Below, piece by piece: positions 1 to 7,598 of a stretch of 7,899 nucleotides of DNA. Position 1 is the first letter of the stretch, and each line of letters opens with the position of its first letter. The notes under the pieces were generated by a model. That model searched no databases. It saw only the letters and a program-made list of their open reading frames with translations, and was not told the DNA's origin. The position numbers were made by a program, and so were the translations under genes. The stretch covers positions 1 through 7,899 of the forward strand of contig DAOVBC010000096.1 in assembly GCA_030670715.1 (NCBI GenBank), given 5' to 3'. Origin of the DNA: Deltaproteobacteria bacterium. GTDB lineage: Bacteria; Desulfobacterota; Desulfobacteria; Desulfobacterales; SG8-13.

Positions 1-772
1 CTCCATCGGAAACCGACCAAAGCCTCACAAAATCTCCGGTATTCAGTGACCGGTTGAATATCGCCAGGTAGGATTTTTCAGGAACCCCACCCAAAAATAC
101 GGCATTGGGAACGCTTTCCATGCGAGACGTTAAGAAACACATCCAATGCCCGGCCATTGTTAAGGAATCGCAGTCCTGATCATCATCAATGGCCACAAAA
201 AGTTCATGATTCTCTAAAAGCATCCCGGTACGCTTCTCAATTTCACGGCTGCGATGTGGCATCATATTTTTTTCAGGGTCATTATCCCGGCTGTGGTCAC
301 TTAAGCGGCTGTCGGCAAAGGCCGACCATTGCCGGGACGGCAGTTTGATCATGCTGATATCGGTTTCCAGTTGCTTTAAATCCGCAAAGCGTCCGGAAGT
401 GATATATTCGATCTGCTTCCAGGTATCTTCAAGCGCAAATGTCAAAAGGTGCCAGTTTTCTTCCCATCCGGAAAGTGTTCCAACCCCCATAATCATCAAC
501 GGATAAGGCCGACCCGCGCGGTCACTGCTGTCGCGCCCGACACCACAGGCGATATATCCTTTTCGTATGTCCTTGGCCCAGAAGCGCCAAGAGCAAAATG
601 TCGAACCTGTCCGGTTCCGGGAGAGCAGTTTTTGGTACCCTTTCTCGATCCAACCGGCAAAAGCATTTACCAGCGGTGCATTGGAGCCCAGCCGAAAATA
701 GTCCATCGCTGCGGGATGTTTTCCCATGGCAGACCATTCCCAGGAATGCTTCAGCTTTATGGATCCCAGCAT
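1..772 (-). CDS. tagF: TagF, T6SS-associated regulator (ImpM family), 3' end missing
   Basis: Seen: from the ATG at 772 an uninterrupted minus-strand frame runs to the window edge, giving 257 complete codons with no stop. The N-terminus has W13, GKHPAAMDYFRLG at residues 17-29, a W41-I-E-x-G-Y segment, W62-R-F, and SDRAGRPYPL at 83-92, the pattern of the TagF/ImpM family. The far end (about 205-255) reads as the usual TagF tail: GHW, then VPNAVFLGGVPEKSYLAIF. The start is supported by GGAGG ten bases upstream and overlaps the tssM end by 16 bases. Known: TagF represses T6SS assembly post-translationally, in Pseudomonas aeruginosa through the FHA protein of the threonine phosphorylation pathway; it acts in the cytoplasm. 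It is already somewhat long for the family, with residues 150-200 polar and poorly recognisable. A downstream PppA phosphatase fusion, known in Agrobacterium, cannot be excluded because the 3' end is outside the window. Confidence 0.88.
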   Translation of the reverse strand, partial: MLGSIKLKHSWEWSAMGKHPAAMDYFRLGSNAPLVNAFAGWIEKGYQKLLSRNRTGSTFCSWRFWAKDIRKGYIACGVGRDSSDRAGRPYPLMIMGVGTLSGWEENWHLLTFALEDTWKQIEYITSGRFADLKQLETDISMIKLPSRQWSAFADSRLSDHSRDNDPEKNMMPHRSREIEKRTGMLLENHELFVAIDDDQDCDSLTMAGHWMCFLTSRMESVPNAVFLGGVPEKSYLAIFNRSLNTGDFVRLWSVSDG

Positions 773-3700
773 GCTACAATTTCCTCCGGCACCCTTCCAG
801 GGCCGGCGCGCAAAAGGCCGAGAACCGGCCGGTGCCCTGTAAATTGGTATTTGGCTCTGATGTATCGAATGCCCATTCGTTTGAGATCGGCGGCTTCGTC
901 GGGAAATTCAGCGGGATAAAAGGTGCGGACGCCTTTATCAAAATCCTTCAAAAACTTCGCGAATGCTATATTCCCGCTGTATTTCCGGGTTAAAACCAGA
1001 TTAGCGATTTTGATCCTGAATGTAACATCGCCGCAGTCCTGTGGCGACCACTTAAAACCTTTCCTGACCGGGTAATTCAGATTCACCAGCTGCAGGGTTC
1101 GGTCGGCACATTGCATCTTCAGCTCCGTGGCGTGGGGTATCACGGACGCTTCTTTGTTGGCTCCGGTCGGTTCCCCCATTATGGTGACCGTGTAGCTGGC
1201 CTGGACCGGATGCACCGATCGGGATCCTTTGTTTAAAAAGGAAAAAAAAGACTTGTCAAACGGTACGCTGTGCCCCAAAATTTCTTTCTCATAGAAACCT
1301 TTTTTGAAGCTGCTGGCAATAAACGGCTTGGCGGGCCCTTTGACAAATTTTTTGGCATAGCCGTTCTGATCCAACAAAAGCTTAAGGAGTGTATTTCGAT
1401 CGGCAACCCCCTGTACCTCCAAAAGAACGTCCCTTTCCCAGATTTTCTGCAGCTGGCAGGCGGTTTCTCTGGAGACAAAGGCCAGGAAATACTCCAGAGG
1501 CCCGTGCACCAGTTTCCAGAATAATTCACGATCCGGCCCGGGATCAGCCAGGGTCGACCTGAGCTGCTCCAGCGCTCTGCGTCCGGCAAAGTAGGGAGTT
1601 TGACTCGTGGCCGGATCATCGTTATAGATGGCTGACGCCGTCTGGAAGGCCGTCGCACGCGATGCGGAAACCGGCGCCATTTCCGCCAGCGCATCCTGAT
1701 AATCCCGCAACACCTGAGCCGCAATGAGCTTTGACTCTAAATCCCCCGCTTTTATGCCGGTTTGCTTTTCAAGCTTGGCAATCTTCTTTTCCACCTTTTG
1801 AGCGGCCTTTGTTAATATCCCCGGCTTTTCGTCTTTGGTTTCTTTCAGGGTTGCCGCCTTTGCCCGGGTCGTCTTGAAATTGTAAACAAGCTGAAGCCAG
1901 GACGGCAGCTCCGAGCTTCCGGAAAATGGTTCCATCTCTTCGGCAATGCGATCCAGCAAATCGAAATACGGATTTTGATCGGCCGCCATCAGTGAGGCCA
2001 CCCGGCGCCATTCCGCTTTGCCCTTGAGACGCTCGGTCCCGTGCGGAAATACGAGCACAAAGTCATGCCAGGTGGTGAAATATGATTTGCGGTACCAGGT
2101 TTGGAATTTCAATTTTTTGCCGGCAATGATCATGGGATCGATCAGGGAGGATTCGATCTCTTTTAGAAAAGCATCGATCTTCGTTTTTCCCTTTAGGGTA
2201 AATGCCGGCGCAACGCTCCGCGCGTCCTTAACAGCCAGACTTCCTCCCCAAAAATCCTGCAGGGTTAGATGAGATAGGGCCGGATCAAGATTTATCCATG
2301 TGACCACCCAATTTAAATTGGCATTTTTCAGCGTCAGGATGTGCCTTAACAAGATTCGCAGTTCATTCATCTCCTGATTCAAAACGCTGGTATCCTTGCG
2401 CCAAGCTACGTAATAAAAATATAAATCGGTAAGCTTCTGCCCGATTTCAGGAATGACCTCCTGACCGGCTGACTGTAATGTGCGTTCATAGGACGGCTGA
2501 GGCCTTGCTCTGAGAGACGCCAGTTTTTCATTTTCCAGCCGGGCGCCCAAAAGATTAATGCGACGGACGAGTTGGGCGGCATGTGCGCCGATGACCGCTT
2601 CAGACGTCGATGCTGAAAATTGTGTGATCGTCTCGGCTATGCTGCGGTTATGCTTCAGTAAGAGGCCGTTGTAATACTGCTTGCAGTATTCGGTTTTAAG
2701 TTCGCGTTCGACCTCGATGCTCTCAGATAATCCAAATCGGGGAATCCACCATCCGCGATTCTGATCTTCAACCTTGAGTATTGCCTGACGAAATCGATTC
2801 ATGCTGATCACATCGGCGACGATTTCGTTCTGAAAAACAACCGGTTTGGACAGCGCCTTGGAAACCTCCTTCATGATCATCAAATTCTTGGCAAATGAAA
2901 AACTCAGCAACCCGCAAATTGCAATGGCGACTGCAAGCCACGCCGCCAGACCGAGATGTTGGCTCAGTCTGCTCCACTCCAGGGTGCGCTGGGTGGGAGC
3001 AGCATACAAGCCCCTGTCCGCCGGCATTATTCGGGAAAAAAAGTCGTGCAGGAATAATCCCCGGCTGGTTCCGGGCAAGACGTCGCGCTCGTCAATCAAA
3101 CCGAGTTCTTTTAAAAAATGGGAATACGGGCTGCCTTCCTGTTTCCCGCTGCTGAAATACAGCCCCCTGACAATGGGTGTTTCCTGGTAGGTTGTTTCCT
3201 GAAAGCCGCCCTTCACAAAGGCTTTCAATCCGGTTTTCAGACGTTCAAACTCATCCGGAAAAAGCAGAAGGCCGGGATCAACGGCTTTGGCTTTGGATTT
3301 ATGAAAAAGGAGCAGCCGCAGTTCTCGCAACCGTTCCGCGAGGGAATGGATGGAACCTTGCGTGAAACCCTCGACATCGGTTGAGGATTCCTGGTTCACG
3401 GTACCCATGGCCTGAGCCAGCGCTTGTTCGGGAAGCATGTCGCAGAAGCTGGTCATTCCTTGAACCAAATCACACTTGGTTACCAGAACATATACCGGAA
3501 ATTTGGCTCCCAGCACGTGCATCAGCTCATCGACGCGCCGGCGGATATTTCGACCTTCCTCCTCAAGTTCGTCCGGACCAACGGATGCCAGTTTATCAGC
3601 CGCAATGGTTACGACCAGCCCGTTGATGGGCTCTTTCCTTCTGAACTTTGCCAGCAAACCCAGAAACTTCTGCCATTCGTCCTTATCCCGACTATCATCA

Positions 3701-4245
3701 ACACGAACGGCATACCTGCCCGCGGTGTCCAGGATAATGGCCTGCTCAAAAAACCACCAATCACAGTTCCGGGTTCCGGAGATTCCGGACGTCCGGCTGA
3801 CCTCAGCAAACGGAGAAGACAGCCCGGCACTCTGAATCGCAGTTGTCTTGCCCGAGCCGCTTTCGCCGATAACCAGATACCATGGCAGGACGTACAGCGG
3901 ATTACCGTATTTCTTGAGGTGAGAACTCCTAAGGGCCGTCATGGCCTGCTTCCATTTTTCTTGCAGTTCTATTGCACCCTCTTTATCTCTGTCACTGAGA
4001 GTGGCGCGGTAGGTTTCATCTTGCTCAATGACCTGCTGCACGAAGCGCTGCTCACGTCGCCGGATCCAGATTTTTTTCAGCAGCACGAAGCCGAGTGCCA
4101 GCCCAAACAGTCCTAAAAGAATGAAAACACCTACCCACCAGGCCCACCCGATGCTCACCACCAGCCAGAATACCAGCCCGATAAATAATAAAATCGCCAC
4201 CGTGAACAAGAAAATTTTAAAAAGTTTCCATAGCATTTGCTTCAT
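757..4245 (-). CDS. tssM: TssM (IcmF/VasK), T6SS inner-membrane complex protein
   Basis: TssM spans the inner membrane, binds TssL in the membrane and cytoplasm and TssJ in the periplasm, forming the envelope channel of the T6SS. Seen: 1162 residues, the usual family size. Two hydrophobic segments lie at about 8-30 and 34-56 and a third at about 431-451, so residues 57-430 should be cytoplasmic and 452-1162 periplasmic. The cytoplasmic part has an intact Walker A GESGSGKT (127-134), a Walker B-like ILDTAGRY (171-178) and TKCD (256-259), so this is a TssM that keeps its nucleotide-binding motifs. The stretch 791-840 is unusually lysine-rich and probably coiled coil. The C-terminal 160 residues look beta-rich, as in the TssJ-binding end of the family. 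The ATG directly follows the tssL stop (no gap) and has no clear Shine-Dalgarno, implying translational coupling; an in-frame ATG at codon 4 (4236) is an alternative start. Confidence 0.97.
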   Translation of the reverse strand: MKQMLWKLFKIFLFTVAILLFIGLVFWLVVSIGWAWWVGVFILLGLFGLALGFVLLKKIWIRRREQRFVQQVIEQDETYRATLSDRDKEGAIELQEKWKQAMTALRSSHLKKYGNPLYVLPWYLVIGESGSGKTTAIQSAGLSSPFAEVSRTSGISGTRNCDWWFFEQAIILDTAGRYAVRVDDSRDKDEWQKFLGLLAKFRRKEPINGLVVTIAADKLASVGPDELEEEGRNIRRRVDELMHVLGAKFPVYVLVTKCDLVQGMTSFCDMLPEQALAQAMGTVNQESSTDVEGFTQGSIHSLAERLRELRLLLFHKSKAKAVDPGLLLFPDEFERLKTGLKAFVKGGFQETTYQETPIVRGLYFSSGKQEGSPYSHFLKELGLIDERDVLPGTSRGLFLHDFFSRIMPADRGLYAAPTQRTLEWSRLSQHLGLAAWLAVAIAICGLLSFSFAKNLMIMKEVSKALSKPVVFQNEIVADVISMNRFRQAILKVEDQNRGWWIPRFGLSESIEVERELKTEYCKQYYNGLLLKHNRSIAETITQFSASTSEAVIGAHAAQLVRRINLLGARLENEKLASLRARPQPSYERTLQSAGQEVIPEIGQKLTDLYFYYVAWRKDTSVLNQEMNELRILLRHILTLKNANLNWVVTWINLDPALSHLTLQDFWGGSLAVKDARSVAPAFTLKGKTKIDAFLKEIESSLIDPMIIAGKKLKFQTWYRKSYFTTWHDFVLVFPHGTERLKGKAEWRRVASLMAADQNPYFDLLDRIAEEMEPFSGSSELPSWLQLVYNFKTTRAKAATLKETKDEKPGILTKAAQKVEKKIAKLEKQTGIKAGDLESKLIAAQVLRDYQDALAEMAPVSASRATAFQTASAIYNDDPATSQTPYFAGRRALEQLRSTLADPGPDRELFWKLVHGPLEYFLAFVSRETACQLQKIWERDVLLEVQGVADRNTLLKLLLDQNGYAKKFVKGPAKPFIASSFKKGFYEKEILGHSVPFDKSFFSFLNKGSRSVHPVQASYTVTIMGEPTGANKEASVIPHATELKMQCADRTLQLVNLNYPVRKGFKWSPQDCGDVTFRIKIANLVLTRKYSGNIAFAKFLKDFDKGVRTFYPAEFPDEAADLKRMGIRYIRAKYQFTGHRPVLGLLRAGPGRVPEEIVACWDP
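783..787 (-). promoter_or_regulatory. Shine-Dalgarno GGAGG for tagF, inside tssM
   Basis: GGAGG (followed by AAATTGTAGC and then ATG) lies ten bases before the tagF start and within the final codons of tssM, encoding part of the Pro-Glu-Glu near its C-terminus. It supports the tagF start at 772 and the 16-base overlap of the two genes. Confidence 0.75.
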
Positions 4246-4923
4246 TTACAGCACCGTGCTCAAGAGATTCTCGCCGATATTATTGAGAATAAACCGATAA
4301 ATCAGAAACAACGCCAGGTAAAGCACCGCGGGAGATGCAATCCCCACCAGGATAATCGGAGAAAGACTGCGTTTACGACGTTGGGGTCTGGGTTGACCCG
4401 AAGGCCGGGGATAGGCTTGCGCAAACAACTCGCCTTTATCAAGGGCAGGCAGCCCCGTAGAGCTACCCGTCAGAACTTTTAAATTGGACGTCTTCAATTG
4501 CTCCAGGAGAAAATCATCACCCTCATGGATATAACGTCCGCTGAATCCCATAGCGAGACACAGGTAATAAACCTCGCGCACATAATTTTGATGAGGACCG
4601 AGCGTATTTAAGTGCTCAAAAAAAAGTTCACCGGCATCCGTGGTTTGAAAGTGGGTTCGTTGAAGCTGTTGCCGCTGCCATTGCTCTTTCTCATTCCACG
4701 CAGAGCTCAAAATTACTTCATCCATCCATGCAAAGATGGCGAACGTTGCATGGTCTGCATCTTCTTTGGGAATGCCTTTGCTCTGCAGACAGGCATCGGC
4801 CTGGGAGACAAGGCGATCGATATCCGATCTGACCTGGTCGAATGCAGGCTGTTTTGTGTTGACGTTTTTCTGGAAATAGGCCGCGAAAGCCAATAGTTCT
4901 ATGAAGCAGTCGACGATTCGCAT
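4246..4923 (-). CDS. tssL: TssL (DotU/ImpK family), T6SS inner-membrane protein
   Basis: TssL is a tail-anchored inner-membrane protein whose cytoplasmic helical domain binds TssM and TssK. Seen: 225 residues. The conserved DotU core is clear: FAIFAWMDEVILSSAW at about 61-76, the QRTHFQTTDAGELFF segment at about 88-102, and VREVYYLCLAMGFSGRY at about 115-131. A proline- and arginine-rich linker (171-185) precedes one membrane helix at about 188-211, followed by a short periplasmic end. There is no OmpA-like peptidoglycan-binding extension, so cell-wall anchoring would need a separate TagL/TagN-type protein, not seen here. The start ATG lies two bases after the tssK stop and has AGGGAG nine bases upstream inside the end of tssK. 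The stop TAA abuts the ATG of tssM. Lysine/arginine-rich residues just before the helix agree with an N-in topology. Confidence 0.96.
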   Translation of the reverse strand: MRIVDCFIELLAFAAYFQKNVNTKQPAFDQVRSDIDRLVSQADACLQSKGIPKEDADHATFAIFAWMDEVILSSAWNEKEQWQRQQLQRTHFQTTDAGELFFEHLNTLGPHQNYVREVYYLCLAMGFSGRYIHEGDDFLLEQLKTSNLKVLTGSSTGLPALDKGELFAQAYPRPSGQPRPQRRKRSLSPIILVGIASPAVLYLALFLIYRFILNNIGENLLSTVL

Positions 4924-4925
4924 GC

Positions 4926-6311
4926 TTAGGTTCTCCCTACAACCATGAGTTCAACTTTCAGATCCTCCGGAGCTGTATCCCAGTACAGGGCAATATTGTG
5001 GCCCTGCCGGATCTGCGCCCACTGGTCGCTGTGATGATCAATCCGGCAGTAAATCGCGCGGGCTCTGCGGGGAATTTCCTGGGGCGGATCAGAAAGGTGT
5101 TCCATTTTTATACCCGGAAGCGCCCGGGCGATCAGCAATGGTAACGATTCTCTAGAACTCAATTTTGAGATACCCTCCAGCGACTGCAGCACGAATTGAG
5201 GGTCTGTTTCTGTTTCAAAAACCAGATAAAAGCGGTTACGACCTTCAAATATATCGGGCGCCAGCTCCGCAGCATAATAGGTCCCGTCGTACAGCAGCTC
5301 AAAGGCATATTCGGGCCCTGCCGTTATCTCATCCAGCAGTTGCGTTATCGTTGCAGCGGCCCCGGAAAAACAATCCCAGAGATCGCGGTGGTTATAATCC
5401 GGAACATTTTGACTGCCATCCGCCACCGCGCCCATGACATTGAACTGCTCCGAAAACGCGGAGAGTTCTCCGATCATCTGTTTTAAAATCCCGTAAACAT
5501 CCCAGGGATGGGGGTGGTCGGAAGCCAAAGCATGCTCCAGCAGAGGGATGTAACGATTGAGGGATCTGAGCGCCAACAAATAGACCGTGTCCCTGGCGCC
5601 GAATTCCGCGGTTTGTATCCCCCGGTCCCGCTTAAAAGATTCCAGCTGGCGGCCGCGGGATGCGATTTGATCTTTGATATCCACAATCAGCCGCAACAGG
5701 AGTTGCGAACTCTTAACCGTTATGGCCGGCGGGATGAATTTTTCGGACAGCGCCACACCCTCGCCTATTCTTTCCAGCTGCGCAATCGGAATAAGATGAT
5801 ATTCCCCGAGCTGATCTTTTTCCGTCTCCCAGAAAACCTTCAGCAGATAGTAAAGCCGCTGAACCTGGGCCGGGGGACCGTTGTGGTGTAAATCCTGAAT
5901 TTCTTCGGGGTCAAGCGTCGTAACAAACCGCGTATTGATTTCGTCAAGATTGGATAAGCGTGAAGTAACGGAAACATTTTCCCCGAATTCATTCCATTTT
6001 TTTATTCCTATATATACGGTAAACGGTTGGCCGCCTTCCACCCAGGCCTCGTCAAACGAACGGGCCTCGATAATCCCATTGTCCGGCAGGGCGACATAGG
6101 TCATATCCGGGAATATGAAATTGCCCCTCGCTAAATTAAATGTGCGGTTGTCCAGTGCAGCGGTCTGGATTTCCATCTTCCCGATGCCCCAGGGATACGG
6201 GCAGAGATACCGATAAACGGGGGTCATCAGGGATTGAACATGCAAGTCCGCCAACTGCAAATGCTGGGGCTGTAAAAACAGGCCTTGATGCCAGAAAAGT
6301 GGTCGCTCCAT
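4926..6311 (-). CDS. tssK: TssK (ImpJ/VasE), T6SS baseplate-membrane complex adaptor
   Basis: TssK is a cytoplasmic trimeric adaptor: its N-terminal part, related to the shoulder of phage receptor-binding proteins, holds the TssF/TssG wedge, and its C-terminal head binds TssL/TssM. Seen: 461 residues, normal length. The N-terminus MERPLFWHQGLFLQPQHLQ is the family signature. PIAQLERIGEG to FIPP (about 175-194) and HPHPW...Y (about 266-273) are further conserved stretches. Start choice: the open frame extends six codons upstream to a GTG at 6329 directly after the tssJ stop, but that GTG has no Shine-Dalgarno, while the ATG at 6311 has ATAAGG nine bases upstream and matches where the family begins. 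It sits 18 bases after tssJ and two bases before tssL. Confidence 0.96.
   Translation of the reverse strand: MERPLFWHQGLFLQPQHLQLADLHVQSLMTPVYRYLCPYPWGIGKMEIQTAALDNRTFNLARGNFIFPDMTYVALPDNGIIEARSFDEAWVEGGQPFTVYIGIKKWNEFGENVSVTSRLSNLDEINTRFVTTLDPEEIQDLHHNGPPAQVQRLYYLLKVFWETEKDQLGEYHLIPIAQLERIGEGVALSEKFIPPAITVKSSQLLLRLIVDIKDQIASRGRQLESFKRDRGIQTAEFGARDTVYLLALRSLNRYIPLLEHALASDHPHPWDVYGILKQMIGELSAFSEQFNVMGAVADGSQNVPDYNHRDLWDCFSGAAATITQLLDEITAGPEYAFELLYDGTYYAAELAPDIFEGRNRFYLVFETETDPQFVLQSLEGISKLSSRESLPLLIARALPGIKMEHLSDPPQEIPRRARAIYCRIDHHSDQWAQIRQGHNIALYWDTAPEDLKVELMVVGRT
4933..4938 (-). promoter_or_regulatory. Shine-Dalgarno AGGGAG for tssL
   Basis: AGGGAG ends nine bases before the tssL ATG and is embedded in the last codons of tssK (Val-Gly-Arg), so ribosomes finishing tssK are well placed to restart on tssL. 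Confidence 0.65.
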
Positions 6312-6320
6312 AATGAGATA

Positions 6321-6326
6321 CCTTAT
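6321..6326 (-). promoter_or_regulatory. Shine-Dalgarno ATAAGG for tssK
   Basis: ATAAGG ends nine bases before the ATG at 6311 and lies between the tssJ stop and that ATG. It favours the 6311 start over the GTG at 6329, which would place this site inside the coding region. Confidence 0.6.
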
Positions 6327-6329
6327 CAC

Positions 6330-6851
6330 CTACTTAATTTGTTGAGGTCCCAGTTTAAGATCGATCTCCAGGGTATCCAGCTTTTTCTTTTTGGTACGCA
6401 GGATAATCCCTTTTTTTTCGATAACGACCGGGATTTCGTGCAGGCGCACGATTCTTTCCCGCTCAATCAGGTAATAACCGGCCGCCACGGCAACGTAGCG
6501 GGCCCCTTGGGAGCGGTCCAGATTAATTGTGTTATTTTGACCCGGTTGAACAATTAATTTTTTGGCAGCGGCGACGCTGGCGTCAAAAAGCCCGCATTCC
6601 AACAATCGATAAAGCCCTTCCTGATCGCCGGCCAGCTGGTTGAACGCATTGGGCTCATTGAGCTGATAGACGCATATCAGAAGGGTATGGGGTTTGCCGT
6701 CACTGAGATTTAACTGAGCATCGGCCTGCATGTGAATTTTGATGGCGTCTTTCTCATAACCCAATTCAGGTGGTGGCAGTTGCTTGGACGCACAGGACCA
6801 AATCAGAAAAATCGATACCAACCCACTCAATGCAGAGATTACCTTTTTCAA
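6330..6851 (-). CDS. tssJ: TssJ (VasD/Lip), T6SS outer-membrane lipoprotein
   Basis: TssJ is anchored in the outer membrane by its lipidated N-terminus and binds the periplasmic end of TssM. Seen: 173 residues. A lipoprotein signal (KK, then hydrophobic 4-18) ends in the lipobox IWSC with C20 as the lipidation site; W at -2 is unusual. Residue +2 is A, consistent with outer-membrane sorting. The mature part is a transthyretin-like fold by family: HTLLICVYQLNEPNAF (55-70), the LLECGLFD segment (83-90), VQPGQ (101-105), and GARYVAVAAGYYLIE (116-130), the most diagnostic stretch. The start codon is TTG at 6851, supported by GGAGG seven bases upstream in the 12-base gap after the previous gene; no in-frame ATG fits the signal peptide. 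The TAG stop lies 18 bases before the tssK ATG. Confidence 0.93.
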   Translation of the reverse strand: MKKVISALSGLVSIFLIWSCASKQLPPPELGYEKDAIKIHMQADAQLNLSDGKPHTLLICVYQLNEPNAFNQLAGDQEGLYRLLECGLFDASVAAAKKLIVQPGQNNTINLDRSQGARYVAVAAGYYLIERERIVRLHEIPVVIEKKGIILRTKKKKLDTLEIDLKLGPQQIK

Positions 6852-6858
6852 TTTTCCG

Positions 6859-6863
6859 CCTCC
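6859..6863 (-). promoter_or_regulatory. Shine-Dalgarno GGAGG for the TTG-start tssJ
   Basis: The minus strand reads TAAGGAGGCGGAAAATTG across the junction. GGAGG directly follows the stop codon of the upstream gene and lies seven bases before the TTG, near-ideal spacing. It decides the non-ATG start of tssJ. Confidence 0.85.
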
Positions 6864-7598
6864 TTACTGGTTGAATATTTTTTGGCAATTCTTTTCAAAT
6901 TCCCTCAGGAGCTCTTCAATGTACCGGCCGGAGTCCACCCACTTTTTAAATGCATCGTATTTTTGGACATACTGTTCAAATCGTCCGGCCTTACGCAGAC
7001 TGCCGAATTTTAAGCCACCGCGGGTGGAAGCAGCAATCCGGTCCGGTTCCAGTTCGGCCAGAATTTCTTTCATTTTTTTTTCGGCAGCAAGCTTAAACGC
7101 CTGTTGTGCCGTCAAAAATGCCTTGTTAATTTGACCGAGGTAGCTTTCCAGGGAGCCGGTTGTGTGATTGTCTCCTTCGAGATGGAAACCGATCATCTGC
7201 CGTATGGTCTCTACGCCTTCGCGTTCACCCAGGAATGTCCTGTTGATAACACTCACCAGCTGATTTAACATATCAAATATGGTGTTGAGTGAATCGGCCA
7301 GCCGCTGCAAGAGTTCGCCTGATGAAAGCTCGGCCTGCGAAACCTTTTTCCCCAAAAGGAACGAAAAAATCCGGGTTAGGACCTCCTGATCCACGTTTAC
7401 ATTTTCTAAACCTCGAGCATCATGCTGCCCAAATTTGCTCGCGAGTTCATCCAAAATTTTAATCTTTTCAGCACTCGGTACACCGGTCAGCGAGCTTTCA
7501 AGAAACGCTTCGATGAGATTTTCAGCCCCCAGCCGGTCTGAATGATAGATCTGCCGGATGCTGTCTGCCAGTTGATCCATACGATGCAGTTCAGCCAT
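6864..7598 (-). CDS. T6SS-associated helical protein, possible TagH (FHA protein) C-terminal-domain homologue
   Basis: Seen: 244 residues, soluble, no signal peptide or membrane helix, predicted almost all helical. The N-terminal 60 residues are charged helices (LADSIRQIYHSDRLGAENLI). From about 75 the layout recalls the C-terminal domain of T6SS FHA proteins (TagH/ImpI/VasC): a leader with SSGELLQRLADSLNTIF (92-108), a middle helix AFLTAQQAFKLAAEKKMKEI (160-179), then LAELEPDRI (180-188), and a closing aromatic/charged helix around KYDAFKKWVDS to REFEKNCQKIF (213-242). The family hallmark NNPLKF is not visible and there is no FHA fold here, so the link is tentative. Start: ATG at 7598, overlapping the previous gene by 8 bases; a TTG at 7634 would add 12 basic residues but overlaps far more. 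No strong Shine-Dalgarno is seen, so coupling is likely. Its place directly before tssJ argues for a T6SS role, whatever its fold. Confidence 0.6.
   Translation of the reverse strand: MAELHRMDQLADSIRQIYHSDRLGAENLIEAFLESSLTGVPSAEKIKILDELASKFGQHDARGLENVNVDQEVLTRIFSFLLGKKVSQAELSSGELLQRLADSLNTIFDMLNQLVSVINRTFLGEREGVETIRQMIGFHLEGDNHTTGSLESYLGQINKAFLTAQQAFKLAAEKKMKEILAELEPDRIAASTRGGLKFGSLRKAGRFEQYVQKYDAFKKWVDSGRYIEELLREFEKNCQKIFNQ

Noticed and set aside
522..737. 71-codon minus-strand frame in the tagF region
   Set aside because: It is in a different frame from the one carrying the TagF signature (SDRAGRPYPL and others). The true tagF frame has no stop before the window edge and so is easily missed.
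449..993. Overlapping plus-strand open frames of 156 and 131 codons opposite tagF and the tssM end
   Set aside because: They cover the opposite strand of the well-supported tagF frame and the tssM C-terminus and show arginine/proline-rich, non-domain sequence.
1233..1724. 163-codon minus-strand frame within tssM
   Set aside because: Out-of-frame shadow of tssM, very rich in arginine and tryptophan with no family resemblance.
3768..3797. Short TTCCGGA direct repeats and a small GGACGTCC palindrome
   Set aside because: They fall in the conserved SGISGTRN coding region of tssM and are explained by the protein sequence.
3424..4116. 230-codon plus-strand open frame antisense to tssM
   Set aside because: It lies opposite the conserved P-loop region of tssM, has no recognisable domain and no ribosome site that I can see; it is a shadow of the real gene.
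6312..6329. GTG at 6329 as the tssK start
   Set aside because: It would add six residues not typical of TssK and has no ribosome site; the ATG at 6311 fits both the Shine-Dalgarno and the family N-terminus.
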